DNA from: Nonomuraea polychroma
Lineage (GTDB): Bacteria > Actinomycetota > Actinomycetes > Streptosporangiales > Streptosporangiaceae
Direction of reading: 5' to 3'
DNA: 64,000 bases
Assembly: GCF_004011505.1 (NCBI RefSeq)
Contig: NZ_SAUN01000001.1
Span: 6,537,501 to 6,601,500 of the forward strand
The position numbers and the translations under genes were made by a program. Below, one piece after another: positions 54,755 through 61,609 of this stretch; positions within the stretch are counted from its first letter, which is position 1; each line of letters begins with the position of its first letter. Below the pieces are notes generated by a model, which was given only the letters and a program-made list of their open reading frames with translations, ran no database searches and was not told where the DNA came from.

Positions 54755-56680
54755 ATGCAGGATCCGCCCACCGATCCTTATGGCTTCGCTCGTTTCCCTG
54801 CGGAACCACCTGCATCTCCTGGAAAATCCCATGAGATCATGCCTGGTACGTCAAATCCGGATATAAGGGTTGATCCGGACACAACTTCGGGAGGGCCGGC
54901 AGCAATGGCAACGGATAATTCCGGACCTCACCTGCCCTGGCCGGAGTCGCCAGCTTCCCCATGGCCCGGCTCGTCCGCGGCCGAGGGCCCTTCCTCCCGG
55001 TCCGGCTCCCCGGCCTCCGAGGTGCCCATGTCGTGGCCGGAGGCCCCGAGACCGGCCGCGCACCAGAGCCCCGCCTGGCCGGAACCGCCGCGCCAGGACG
55101 GCGCCTGGCCCGAGCCGCCGCGCGCCGAGCCCCGTCGTGACGCCCCTCGCCAGGACACCGGCCCGTCCTGGCCCGAGCCACCCCGTCAGGACGCCGGCTG
55201 GCCCGAGGCGCCGCGGAAGGACGCCGACTGGCCGGAGCCGCCGCGCCAGGACGTGCCGATGTCCTGGCCGGAGCCGCAGGACGTGCCGATGTCCTGGCCG
55301 GAGCCGCAGGACGTGCCGACGTCGTGGCCCGAGGCCGCGCCGCAGGGTGCCGCCGGGCCGTCCGCCCCGCGTGCCGATGCCCAGACCGGCCCCCGTGCCG
55401 ATGCCTTGATCGACTCTGGCGGCGCGCAGCCTCCCGTGCCGGATCCGGTGCCCGCGTGGGCCCAGCCGCCGACCCCGGCCCCCGGCGCCTGGTCCAACCT
55501 GTCCGCCCCGGCCCCCTGGCCGCAGGGCGAGCGCGGCCAGGGAACCGAGGCGCCGGACCAGCGCGCGGCAGCGTACGACCAGGCCGCCTCGGCCGGACTC
55601 CCGCCGCACGACGCGCCGTCCGCACCCCACGGCCCACCGCCCCAGCCCCACCCCGCCGACGAACGTACGGCCATGTACGCCCAGCATCCCGAGAACCTGC
55701 TCAACGAACGCGCGGTCCCCTCCACCCCTATGGACTCCACCCAGATAGGCACGCCCCCCACCGAGGACGGCAACCAGCCTCAGGGCCCCCGCCCGGGCTC
55801 GAACCTGAGCCGTGACCCCTCCGACCCGGAGCACCGGTTCGTGACGGCGGGCCAGATCAGCGGCTCCCGCACCCCTCCGCCCGAGCGCCAGCAGGAGCTC
55901 TGGAACACCGTCTTCGGCGAGAACTACCAGGCCATGGGCGATCAGGAGTCCCTGGACGACGAGGACGAGGGCAGGCCGGTCTGGATCTACGCGCTCGGCG
56001 GTTCGGTGGCGGTGGCCCTGGTCATCGCGCTGTTGTGGGCGTTCCTCGCGGGCCCGCTGGCCGGCGAGGAGCCCAGCTCCGCCGTCACCTCCGGCCAGCC
56101 CACGGCCGCGGCGAAGCCGAGCGCCACCAAGTCCTCGACGACGATCGGCAAGCTGCCCGCATATCCCGGCAAGGCCTCTCCCGTCCTCGGCAGGGTGCCG
56201 GACGCCGCCGCGGGGATCTCCGTCCCCCGTCTCGGCGGCAAGTGGCAGCTCGACCAGCGTGCCACGGTCAAGGCCACCTACGGCTTCGACACCCGCCAGT
56301 ACGTCCAGGTCGCGCCCGAACGGTACGCCCAGATCATGTCGGGCCCGCTCATGCCGAAGCTGGCCTCGTATTACGAGCAGGACAACCTGGAGCCGGTCAT
56401 CAAGCAGGTGGTGCTGACCGCCCGCAAACGTTTCTTCCCGGCGGACAACAAGGTCCGCAAGATCGCCCAGCAGTCGATCAAGGTGGGCGACCAGACGGGC
56501 CGGCTCATCGCGTACTCGCTGACGTCGGAGACCGAGAAGGCCACGATCGTCACGATGGCGATCAACACGGGCGGCAGCGTCCCGGCGATCGTCTACATGT
56601 CGATCCCGTCGGACAGCAAGCAGCTCCTGCCCGACATCCGCACGGTGATGAACCAGCTCAGGCTCTCCACGCAGGGCTAG
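54755..56680 (+). CDS. Membrane protein with long Pro/Trp-rich N-terminal repeat region
   Basis: 641 residues. Residues about 1-395 are disordered and Pro-rich, with eight or more WPEPPRQD-like repeats between about residues 85 and 190. One transmembrane helix (IYALGGSVAVALVIALLWAFLAG, near residue 420) is followed by a folded external domain of about 200 residues starting near LPAYPGKASPVLGRVPDAA. The topology resembles other actinobacterial cell-surface or septal proteins with cytoplasmic Pro-rich tails; function unknown. ATG 54755 was chosen because GGAGGAGG lies eight bases upstream; a GTG at 54710 is in frame. It is convergent with a P450 gene, three bases apart. Confidence 0.75.
   Translation: MQDPPTDPYGFARFPAEPPASPGKSHEIMPGTSNPDIRVDPDTTSGGPAAMATDNSGPHLPWPESPASPWPGSSAAEGPSSRSGSPASEVPMSWPEAPRPAAHQSPAWPEPPRQDGAWPEPPRAEPRRDAPRQDTGPSWPEPPRQDAGWPEAPRKDADWPEPPRQDVPMSWPEPQDVPMSWPEPQDVPTSWPEAAPQGAAGPSAPRADAQTGPRADALIDSGGAQPPVPDPVPAWAQPPTPAPGAWSNLSAPAPWPQGERGQGTEAPDQRAAAYDQAASAGLPPHDAPSAPHGPPPQPHPADERTAMYAQHPENLLNERAVPSTPMDSTQIGTPPTEDGNQPQGPRPGSNLSRDPSDPEHRFVTAGQISGSRTPPPERQQELWNTVFGENYQAMGDQESLDDEDEGRPVWIYALGGSVAVALVIALLWAFLAGPLAGEEPSSAVTSGQPTAAAKPSATKSSTTIGKLPAYPGKASPVLGRVPDAAAGISVPRLGGKWQLDQRATVKATYGFDTRQYVQVAPERYAQIMSGPLMPKLASYYEQDNLEPVIKQVVLTARKRFFPADNKVRKIAQQSIKVGDQTGRLIAYSLTSETEKATIVTMAINTGGSVPAIVYMSIPSDSKQLLPDIRTVMNQLRLSTQG
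55240..55335 (+). repeat. 30-bp in-frame coding repeat in the Pro/Trp-rich protein gene
   Basis: Two perfect and one imperfect copies of a unit encoding QDVPMSWPEP lie head to tail, preceded by more degenerate WPEPPRQD units from about 55030. The period is in frame, so copy number can change without frameshift. Confidence 0.8.
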
Positions 56681-56683
56681 CCG

Positions 56684-57925
56684 CTAGAACGTGCACTCCA
56701 TGTGCTTGATGCCGTTGATGAACATGGAGTGCAGCCGGTCCGGCTTGCCCGCCTCGATGTGCGGGATCCGGCGCAGCAGCTCGCGGAACATCATCGTGAT
56801 CTCTCGCCGGGCCAGGTGCGAGCCGAGGCAGAAGTGCGGGCCCGGTCCGCCGAACCCGACGTGCGGGTTGGGGGTGCGGGTGATGTCGAAGCGGTACGGG
56901 TTGTCGAACACGGACTCGTCCCGGTTCGCGGCCCAGTAGAACAGCACCGCCTTCTCGCCCTTGCGGTAGAGGTTGCCGTTCATCTCGAAGTCCCTGGTGA
57001 CCTTGCGGCGCATGAAGTTCACCGGGGACGCGAGGCGGACAATCTCCTCCACGGCCCCGGGGGCATGCCCGTCGAGGTCCCGCAGCCAGAGCGCGCGCTG
57101 GTCGGGGTTCTTGGTGAGCAGGCGCAGGCCGTACGAGATGGCGTTCCTCGTGGTCTCGTTGCCGGCCACGACCAGCAGGATGAAGAACGACCCGAGCTCC
57201 TGCATCGACAGCCGCTCGCCGTCGATGTTGGCGTTGACCAGGGACGACGTCAGGTCGTCGGTGGGGTGGTCGGCACGGTGCGCGGCCAGGTCCTGCACCA
57301 GCTGCTGCAGCTCCATGCCGGCGTTGAGCAGGCGGGTGGCGATCTCGCTGACGTCGGCGCCGCCGTATTCGGCGTCGAAGCCGCCGAGGATCGTGTTCGA
57401 GCGGTCGAAGACGAACTTGTAGTCGCGCTCCGGGATGCCCATCATGTCGCAGATGATCTTCAGGGGCAGGCGGGCGGCCACCTCCGTCACGAAGTCGCAA
57501 CCGGGCCCCTTGGCGAGGAGGTCGTCCACGATGCCGACGGCCGCCGCCTCGACGTCCGACTCGAACTGCTTGATCATCTTGGGGGTGAACGCGCGGGAGA
57601 CGATCCTGCGGAGCCTGGCGTGCCGCGGGTCGTCCATGTTGATCATCGAGCCGAAGTACTCGGCGAACTCCGCCGGCATGTCCGGGATGCCCGTGGCGCC
57701 GCCGTCGCCCGAGCAGAAGATCTCCGGATTGCGGCTGGCCTCCAGGATGTCGGCGTGCTTGACCAGCGCGTAGTAACCCGGCCCCTTGGGGGCGAAGCCG
57801 ATGTCCATCTCCTCGAAGAACGCGGGGGTCGCGCGGGATCGCAGTCGGTCGAAGGCCTCCCCGCGCTGCTCCATGGGCCTGGCCCAGAAGTCACGGTCCG
57901 ACAGGTCGAAGTCGAGGACGCTCAT
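56684..57925 (-). CDS. Cytochrome P450 (CYP124/125/142-like)
   Basis: 413 residues. I-helix LVVAGNETTRNAISYGL has the oxygen-binding E-T pair, the K-helix ExxR is in VEEIVRLASP, and the haem loop FGGPGPHFCLGSHLARRE has the axial Cys. FGSMINMDDPRHARLRRIVSRAFTP and the ending GIKHMECTF resemble the CYP124/125/142 group that hydroxylates sterol side chains and branched lipids. It probably hydroxylates a lipid or terpenoid using ferredoxin electrons; no ferredoxin gene is adjacent. It is a paralogue of the P450 at 60319 and shares its promoter sequence. Confidence 0.9.
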   Translation of the reverse strand: MSVLDFDLSDRDFWARPMEQRGEAFDRLRSRATPAFFEEMDIGFAPKGPGYYALVKHADILEASRNPEIFCSGDGGATGIPDMPAEFAEYFGSMINMDDPRHARLRRIVSRAFTPKMIKQFESDVEAAAVGIVDDLLAKGPGCDFVTEVAARLPLKIICDMMGIPERDYKFVFDRSNTILGGFDAEYGGADVSEIATRLLNAGMELQQLVQDLAAHRADHPTDDLTSSLVNANIDGERLSMQELGSFFILLVVAGNETTRNAISYGLRLLTKNPDQRALWLRDLDGHAPGAVEEIVRLASPVNFMRRKVTRDFEMNGNLYRKGEKAVLFYWAANRDESVFDNPYRFDITRTPNPHVGFGGPGPHFCLGSHLARREITMMFRELLRRIPHIEAGKPDRLHSMFINGIKHMECTF

Positions 57926-57932
57926 AGGGCCA

Positions 57933-57961
57933 TCATTCGGAAAAGTGGCTACTTACGTCAA
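57933..57961 (-). promoter_or_regulatory. Promoter/operator of P450 gene 1
   Basis: On the minus strand TTGACG (57961-57956) is 17 bp from GAATGA (57938-57933), which lies seven bases before the ATG. AAGT-AGCC-ACTT dyad bases sit between the boxes. The same TTGACGTAAGT..CCACTT string precedes P450 gene 2 at the same distance. Confidence 0.6.
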
Positions 57962-57969
57962 TGGTTATG

Positions 57970-57989
57970 ACGTACGCCGTACGTAGGGT
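57970..57989. promoter_or_regulatory. 15-bp palindrome and -10 box upstream of the RNA methyltransferase leader
   Basis: ACGTACG-C-CGTACGT is a perfect odd palindrome at 57970-57984. TAGGGT at 57984-57989 can serve as plus-strand -10 box for the methyltransferase leader transcript about 40 bases before the leader ORF. The palindrome form suits a TetR-family repressor. Confidence 0.45.
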
Positions 57990-58036
57990 GGAAAACCCGT
58001 GGCAGCCCGTGGCGGCCCGGCCCTAAGGTGATCTCC

Positions 58037-58060
58037 ATGACCTTCTTCTACCTGCGTTAG
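58037..58060 (+). CDS. Putative regulatory leader peptide MTFFYLR
   Basis: A seven-codon ORF, ATG 58037 to TAG 58058-58060. AGGTGATC at 58026-58033 matches eight consecutive bases complementary to the 3' end of 16S rRNA, at a suitable distance, so it should be translated well. It ends with Leu-Arg before the stop, has two Phe and one Tyr, and is followed by two hairpins and the RNA methyltransferase gene. Confidence 0.6.
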   Translation: MTFFYLR

Positions 58061-58066
58061 CGATCC

Positions 58067-58128
58067 CGTCGGCGGTTCGCGGACATCCCACCGCCGGCGA
58101 TGCGGGACGGCTGAGCGACCGCCGTCCC
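58067..58128 (+). promoter_or_regulatory. Two hairpins between the MTFFYLR leader and the RNA methyltransferase gene
   Basis: Hairpin 1 pairs 58067-58076 (CGTCGGCGGT) with 58090-58099 (ACCGCCGGCG), one G-T pair. Hairpin 2 pairs GGGACGGC (58104-58111) with GCCGTCCC (58121-58128) perfectly. The leader codons CCTTCT (58041-58046) are also complementary to AGAAGG (58145-58150), the Shine-Dalgarno of the methyltransferase, giving a possible translational switch. Confidence 0.55.
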
Positions 58129-58154
58129 GAGGTCGCGACGTGGGAGAAGGACAC

Positions 58155-59288
58155 GTGCATACTTTTGCCGTGGCCAGGGCGGTGCACGGCATCGAGCCCC
58201 TGGTGGCCACGGAGATTCGGCGTTCCCGGCTGGGCGTGGTGCGCGGGGTGCGGCATCGAGAGGTGTGGTTCGAGGCCACGGACGAAGCCGGGCTCCTGGG
58301 ATTGCGTACGGCATCCATGGGACTGCGTACGGCGGACGATGTCCTGCTGGCCGGCGCGGTGGTGGACGGGATCGGCCCGCGCCGCTCGGCGCTCGCCCGG
58401 CTGGCGGAGGCGGCGCGGGGCGTGGACGCGGTCCGGCTGGCGCGTCTGGGCGGCGGGCGGCCGGGCGCGGGCGGTGGCGGGCTGGAGGTGTCGGCGTCGT
58501 TCGTCGGGCGGCGCAATTACACGAGGTTCGAGATCGAGGACGCGGTCGGGGGCGAGCTGGCGCGGTCGCTGCGGGTGCGGTACCACTCCAGGGCGGCGGG
58601 AGGGCGGCCGCCGTCGGACGCGATGTCGTGGCGGGTCACGATCGAGGGCGAGCAGGCGGTCATCGCGCTGCGGCCGGCCCACCGGCCGCTGCACCGCAGG
58701 CCGTACAAGACGGCGTCCATCCGGGGCACGCTCCATCCGCCGGTAGCGGCCGCCATGGCGGAGCTGGCGCGGCTGGAGGGCGCCGGCACGGTGCTCGACC
58801 CGTGCTGTGGCGCGGGCACCACGCTCATCGAGGCCCACGCTCTCGCGCCGCAGGTGCGGCTGCTGGGCTTCGATCACGACCCGGCCGCGCTCGCGGCCGC
58901 CGCCGCCAACGCACGCGCCGCCCTGGACGCCTCTGATCCTTCGGCCCGGGACGGGCGGCGTGCGGCGAGCGCGTCACCATCCCAGGGCGACGGGGCGGCG
59001 TTCGGGTGGGTCCTGGCGGATGGGGGGCGGATCCCGGCGCCCGACGGCAGCGCCGATCGGGTGCTGGTGAACCCGCCCTGGGGACGCCAGGTGCCGCCGA
59101 GGGGGCTGCTCGCCCGGGACCTCGGCCTGCTGTGGCGTGAGGTGCGGCGGGTCCTGGCCGCCGACGGGCTGGCCGTGGCGCTGGTCCACGACGGGATCCC
59201 GCACGGGTTCGCCGTGGAGGAGGCGATCCGGGTGAGCCTGTCGGGCCGGCACCCGGTGATCGCGGTCCTGCGCAAGGGCCGCGGATGA
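58155..59288 (+). CDS. THUMP-containing Trm11/RlmL-type SAM-dependent RNA methyltransferase
   Basis: 377 residues. An N-terminal THUMP-like RNA-binding domain (residues about 1-165) is followed by a Rossmann methylase: SAM-binding VLDPCCGAGTTLIEAHAL near residue 215, FDHDPAALAAAAANARAAL for the acidic loop, and the catalytic NPPW of VLVNPPWGRQVPPRG. The NPPW motif marks N2-guanosine or similar exocyclic amine methylation of tRNA or rRNA; RlmL (23S G2445) and Trm11/Trm14 (tRNA) are relatives. GTG 58155 has GGAGAAGG just upstream; an in-frame GTG at 58140 overlaps that site. It is preceded by a leader peptide and hairpins, suggesting induction by a ribosome-targeting signal. Confidence 0.85.
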   Translation: MHTFAVARAVHGIEPLVATEIRRSRLGVVRGVRHREVWFEATDEAGLLGLRTASMGLRTADDVLLAGAVVDGIGPRRSALARLAEAARGVDAVRLARLGGGRPGAGGGGLEVSASFVGRRNYTRFEIEDAVGGELARSLRVRYHSRAAGGRPPSDAMSWRVTIEGEQAVIALRPAHRPLHRRPYKTASIRGTLHPPVAAAMAELARLEGAGTVLDPCCGAGTTLIEAHALAPQVRLLGFDHDPAALAAAAANARAALDASDPSARDGRRAASASPSQGDGAAFGWVLADGGRIPAPDGSADRVLVNPPWGRQVPPRGLLARDLGLLWREVRRVLAADGLAVALVHDGIPHGFAVEEAIRVSLSGRHPVIAVLRKGRG

Positions 59289-59291
59289 TGC

Positions 59292-60131
59292 TCAGGAGGC
59301 GGGGCCGAGCCAGTCCAGGATCAGGCGGTTGACCTCGGCGGGCCGTTCGAGGTGGAGGAAGTGACCGACGTCCCCCACCAGCTCGGCCCGCGAGCCTGCC
59401 GGAAGGTGGCTGAGCACGTCCTTGACCAGGTCGGCGCCCAGGCAGCCGTCCTTGGCGCCGTGCAGGTAGAGGACGGGCCCCGTCACCCCGGGCTCGACGG
59501 CGGGGTAGCGGCCGGACCGCGGCGTGGTGCCCAGCATGGCCCGGTAGTAGCCGAGGGCCGCGCTCAGGTTGGCGGGCGCGCCGATGCTGCGCCGTACGAA
59601 CTCCAGGTCCTCGCTCGCGTCGTATCCCGGGGACCAGTCGCGCCACAGGTTCTCGAGGAAGCCCGGGCCCGCGGCGGCCGTCTCCGCCAGGGCGGTCTGG
59701 AAGAGGAAGATGTAGAACGAGCGCTTGAGCTGTTCGTAGTCGAGGAACGTGCCGGCCAGCGATCCGGGCGGCGGCACCGCGAGCGTGACCGCGCGGCGGA
59801 AGCGGCCGGCCAGGGGGTAGACGGGGAAGGCGCCCCAGTCGTGCCCGATGATGACCGCGTCGGCGTCACCGCCGAGCTCCTCGTGCAGGGCACGGACGTC
59901 GGCGACCAGCGCGGCGTCCTCGTACGCGCCGTCGGCCGGGACCTCGGTGGGCGCGTAACCGCGCATGAACGGCGCGACCGCGCGGTAACCGCGCTCGGCC
60001 AGCGCCGGCATCAGGTGGCGCCACGTGTGCGCGGTGTCGGGAAAGCCGTGCAGGCACAGCGCGAGCGGCCCTTCACCGACGGTTAGATACGCGAACTCCA
60101 CCCCATTGGCGTGGATAGTCCTGATCTCCAT
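59292..60131 (-). CDS. Alpha/beta hydrolase (epoxide hydrolase-like)
   Basis: 279 residues. CLHGFPDTAHTWRHLMP supplies the oxyanion hole. IIGHDWGAFPVYPLA carries the nucleophile Asp of the epoxide hydrolase/dehalogenase group, and GDVGHFLHLERPAEV the His. It may open an epoxide or cleave an ester produced by the flanking P450s. ATG 60131 lies eight bases after TAGGTT with no Shine-Dalgarno, a leaderless arrangement. The stop is three bases from the convergent methyltransferase stop. It sits between the two P450 genes on the same strand. Confidence 0.82.
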   Translation of the reverse strand: MEIRTIHANGVEFAYLTVGEGPLALCLHGFPDTAHTWRHLMPALAERGYRAVAPFMRGYAPTEVPADGAYEDAALVADVRALHEELGGDADAVIIGHDWGAFPVYPLAGRFRRAVTLAVPPPGSLAGTFLDYEQLKRSFYIFLFQTALAETAAAGPGFLENLWRDWSPGYDASEDLEFVRRSIGAPANLSAALGYYRAMLGTTPRSGRYPAVEPGVTGPVLYLHGAKDGCLGADLVKDVLSHLPAGSRAELVGDVGHFLHLERPAEVNRLILDWLGPAS

Positions 60132-60186
60132 GACTGCGAAACCTAGCATTCGGTCAGTCCCGGGAGTACCACTATTCAAGGGGTCC

Positions 60187-60318
60187 CCTCATCACGAGGA
60201 GACGCGCATCCGACGGGGATGGGTGCTCGCTCTCGCCTCCATGACGATCGTGCTCGTGGTGGTGGACATGACCGCCGTGATGTCCGGGGTCAGCGGCGAG
60301 AATCGATCACAGAGGCGG
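60187..60318 (+). pseudogene. Possible N-terminal fragment of an MFS transporter gene
   Basis: One plus-strand frame here reads RIRRGWVLALASMTIVLVV followed by VDMTAVMSG, resembling the first helix of DHA2 exporters. It then runs without a partner into the opposite-strand P450 gene. No helix 2 or motif A follows. It may be a relic of a deleted exporter or chance hydrophobic coding. Confidence 0.25.
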
Positions 60319-61572
60319 TCAGAAGGTGTAACGCAGGTGTTTGACGCCGTTGATGAAGTTGGACAGCAGGAAGTCGGGTTCGCCGATGGACCTGAGGCGG
60401 GGCAACCGAGTGAACAGCTCGCGGAACATCACGGTCATCTCCCTGCGCGCCAGGTGCGCGCCCAGGCAGTAGTGCGGCCCGGGCCCGCCGAACCCGACGT
60501 GCGGGTTGGGGTCGCGGGTGATGTCGAACGTGTCCGGGTCCGAGAAGACCGCCTCGTCGCGGTTGGCGGAGTTGTAGAAGAGCAGCACCTTGTCGCCCTT
60601 CCGGTACGAGGTGCCGTTCATCTCGTAGTCCTGCGTCAGCGTGCGGCGGAACTGAATCACCGGCGTGGCATATCGGATGACCTCGTCGCACGCGGTGCCG
60701 ATGAGCCCTTCGAAATTCCCGAGCAGGAACGCGCGCTGGTCGGGATGGTCGGTGAAGAGCTTGAGCCCGTACGCGATCGCGTTGCGGGTGGTCTCGCTGC
60801 CCGCCACCACGAGGAGGATGAAGAACGACCCCAGTTGTTGCGGGGTGAGCCTCTCCTCGCCGTTGACCAGCAGGCTGACCAGGTCGCCCGTGGGCCGCTT
60901 GCGCCGCTCGTCGCCCAGGCGGGCGGCCAGCCGGTTGAGCGTGTATCCGGCGCGCAGCAGCTTGGCCAGGCCCTTGGCGACGTTGCGGCGGGTGAGGTCG
61001 GGGGCGACGCCGGTGTACTCGGGGTCGGAGTTGCCCAGGATGACGTTGGTCTGCTGCAGCACCATGTCATGAGCTTCCGCCGGGATCCCCATCATGTCGC
61101 AGATGACCCGCACGGGGAGCTTCGCGGCCACTTGGGCGACGAAGTCGCGCGGCCCTTCCTCGATCGCCCGATCCACGATCTCCGCGGCGGCCCGGGCGAG
61201 GTCCTCCTCCATCTTCGCCAGGATGCGCGGCGTGAACGCCCTCGACACGATCCGACGTAACCGAGCGTGCCGCGGGTCGTCCATGTTGATCATCGAGCCG
61301 AAGTACACGCTCAGCCAGCGTGGCATGTCGGGGATGCTGTTGGAGCACGGCTCGCTGCTGAACACGGCCGCATTCCTGCTGGCCTCGATCACGTCGGCGT
61401 GGCGGACGAGGGCGTAGAAACCCGGCCCGCCGCCGATGAACGGCACGATCTGCTCCCGCATGAAGACCGGGCGGTCCATCTGCCTCAGCCTGCGGAAGGC
61501 CTCCATACGCTCGGACTGCGGCAACCCCCAGAACGGGATCTGCGACAGGTCCAGGTCTGCGGACAGCGTCAT
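60319..61572 (-). CDS. Cytochrome P450 (CYP124/125/142-like), second copy
   Basis: 417 residues. I-helix LVVAGSETTRNAIAYGL, K-helix CDEVIRYATP, haem loop FGGPGPHYCLGAHLARRE. The FGSMINMDDPRHARLRRIVSRAFTP block is identical to that of the P450 at 56684, and the C-terminus GVKHLRYTF is related, so the two are clear paralogues. It probably oxidises the same class of lipid or terpenoid. ATG 61572 was chosen; the frame also opens at TTG 61581. The gene starts 33 bp after the end of the GMC oxidoreductase gene, whose last codons carry the -35 box. Confidence 0.9.
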   Translation of the reverse strand: MTLSADLDLSQIPFWGLPQSERMEAFRRLRQMDRPVFMREQIVPFIGGGPGFYALVRHADVIEASRNAAVFSSEPCSNSIPDMPRWLSVYFGSMINMDDPRHARLRRIVSRAFTPRILAKMEEDLARAAAEIVDRAIEEGPRDFVAQVAAKLPVRVICDMMGIPAEAHDMVLQQTNVILGNSDPEYTGVAPDLTRRNVAKGLAKLLRAGYTLNRLAARLGDERRKRPTGDLVSLLVNGEERLTPQQLGSFFILLVVAGSETTRNAIAYGLKLFTDHPDQRAFLLGNFEGLIGTACDEVIRYATPVIQFRRTLTQDYEMNGTSYRKGDKVLLFYNSANRDEAVFSDPDTFDITRDPNPHVGFGGPGPHYCLGAHLARREMTVMFRELFTRLPRLRSIGEPDFLLSNFINGVKHLRYTF

Positions 61573-61580
61573 ACCAGACA

Positions 61581-61609
61581 AGCCTTCTGCAAGTGGTCAC
61601 TTACGTCAA
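61581..61609 (-). promoter_or_regulatory. Promoter/operator of P450 gene 2
   Basis: On the minus strand TTGACG (61609-61604) is 17 bp from AAGGCT (61586-61581), which is eight bases before ATG 61572. The spacer holds the dyad AAGTG-AC-CACTT (61602-61591). This repeats the arrangement in front of P450 gene 1. The TGA of TTGACG is the stop codon of the GMC gene. Confidence 0.6.
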
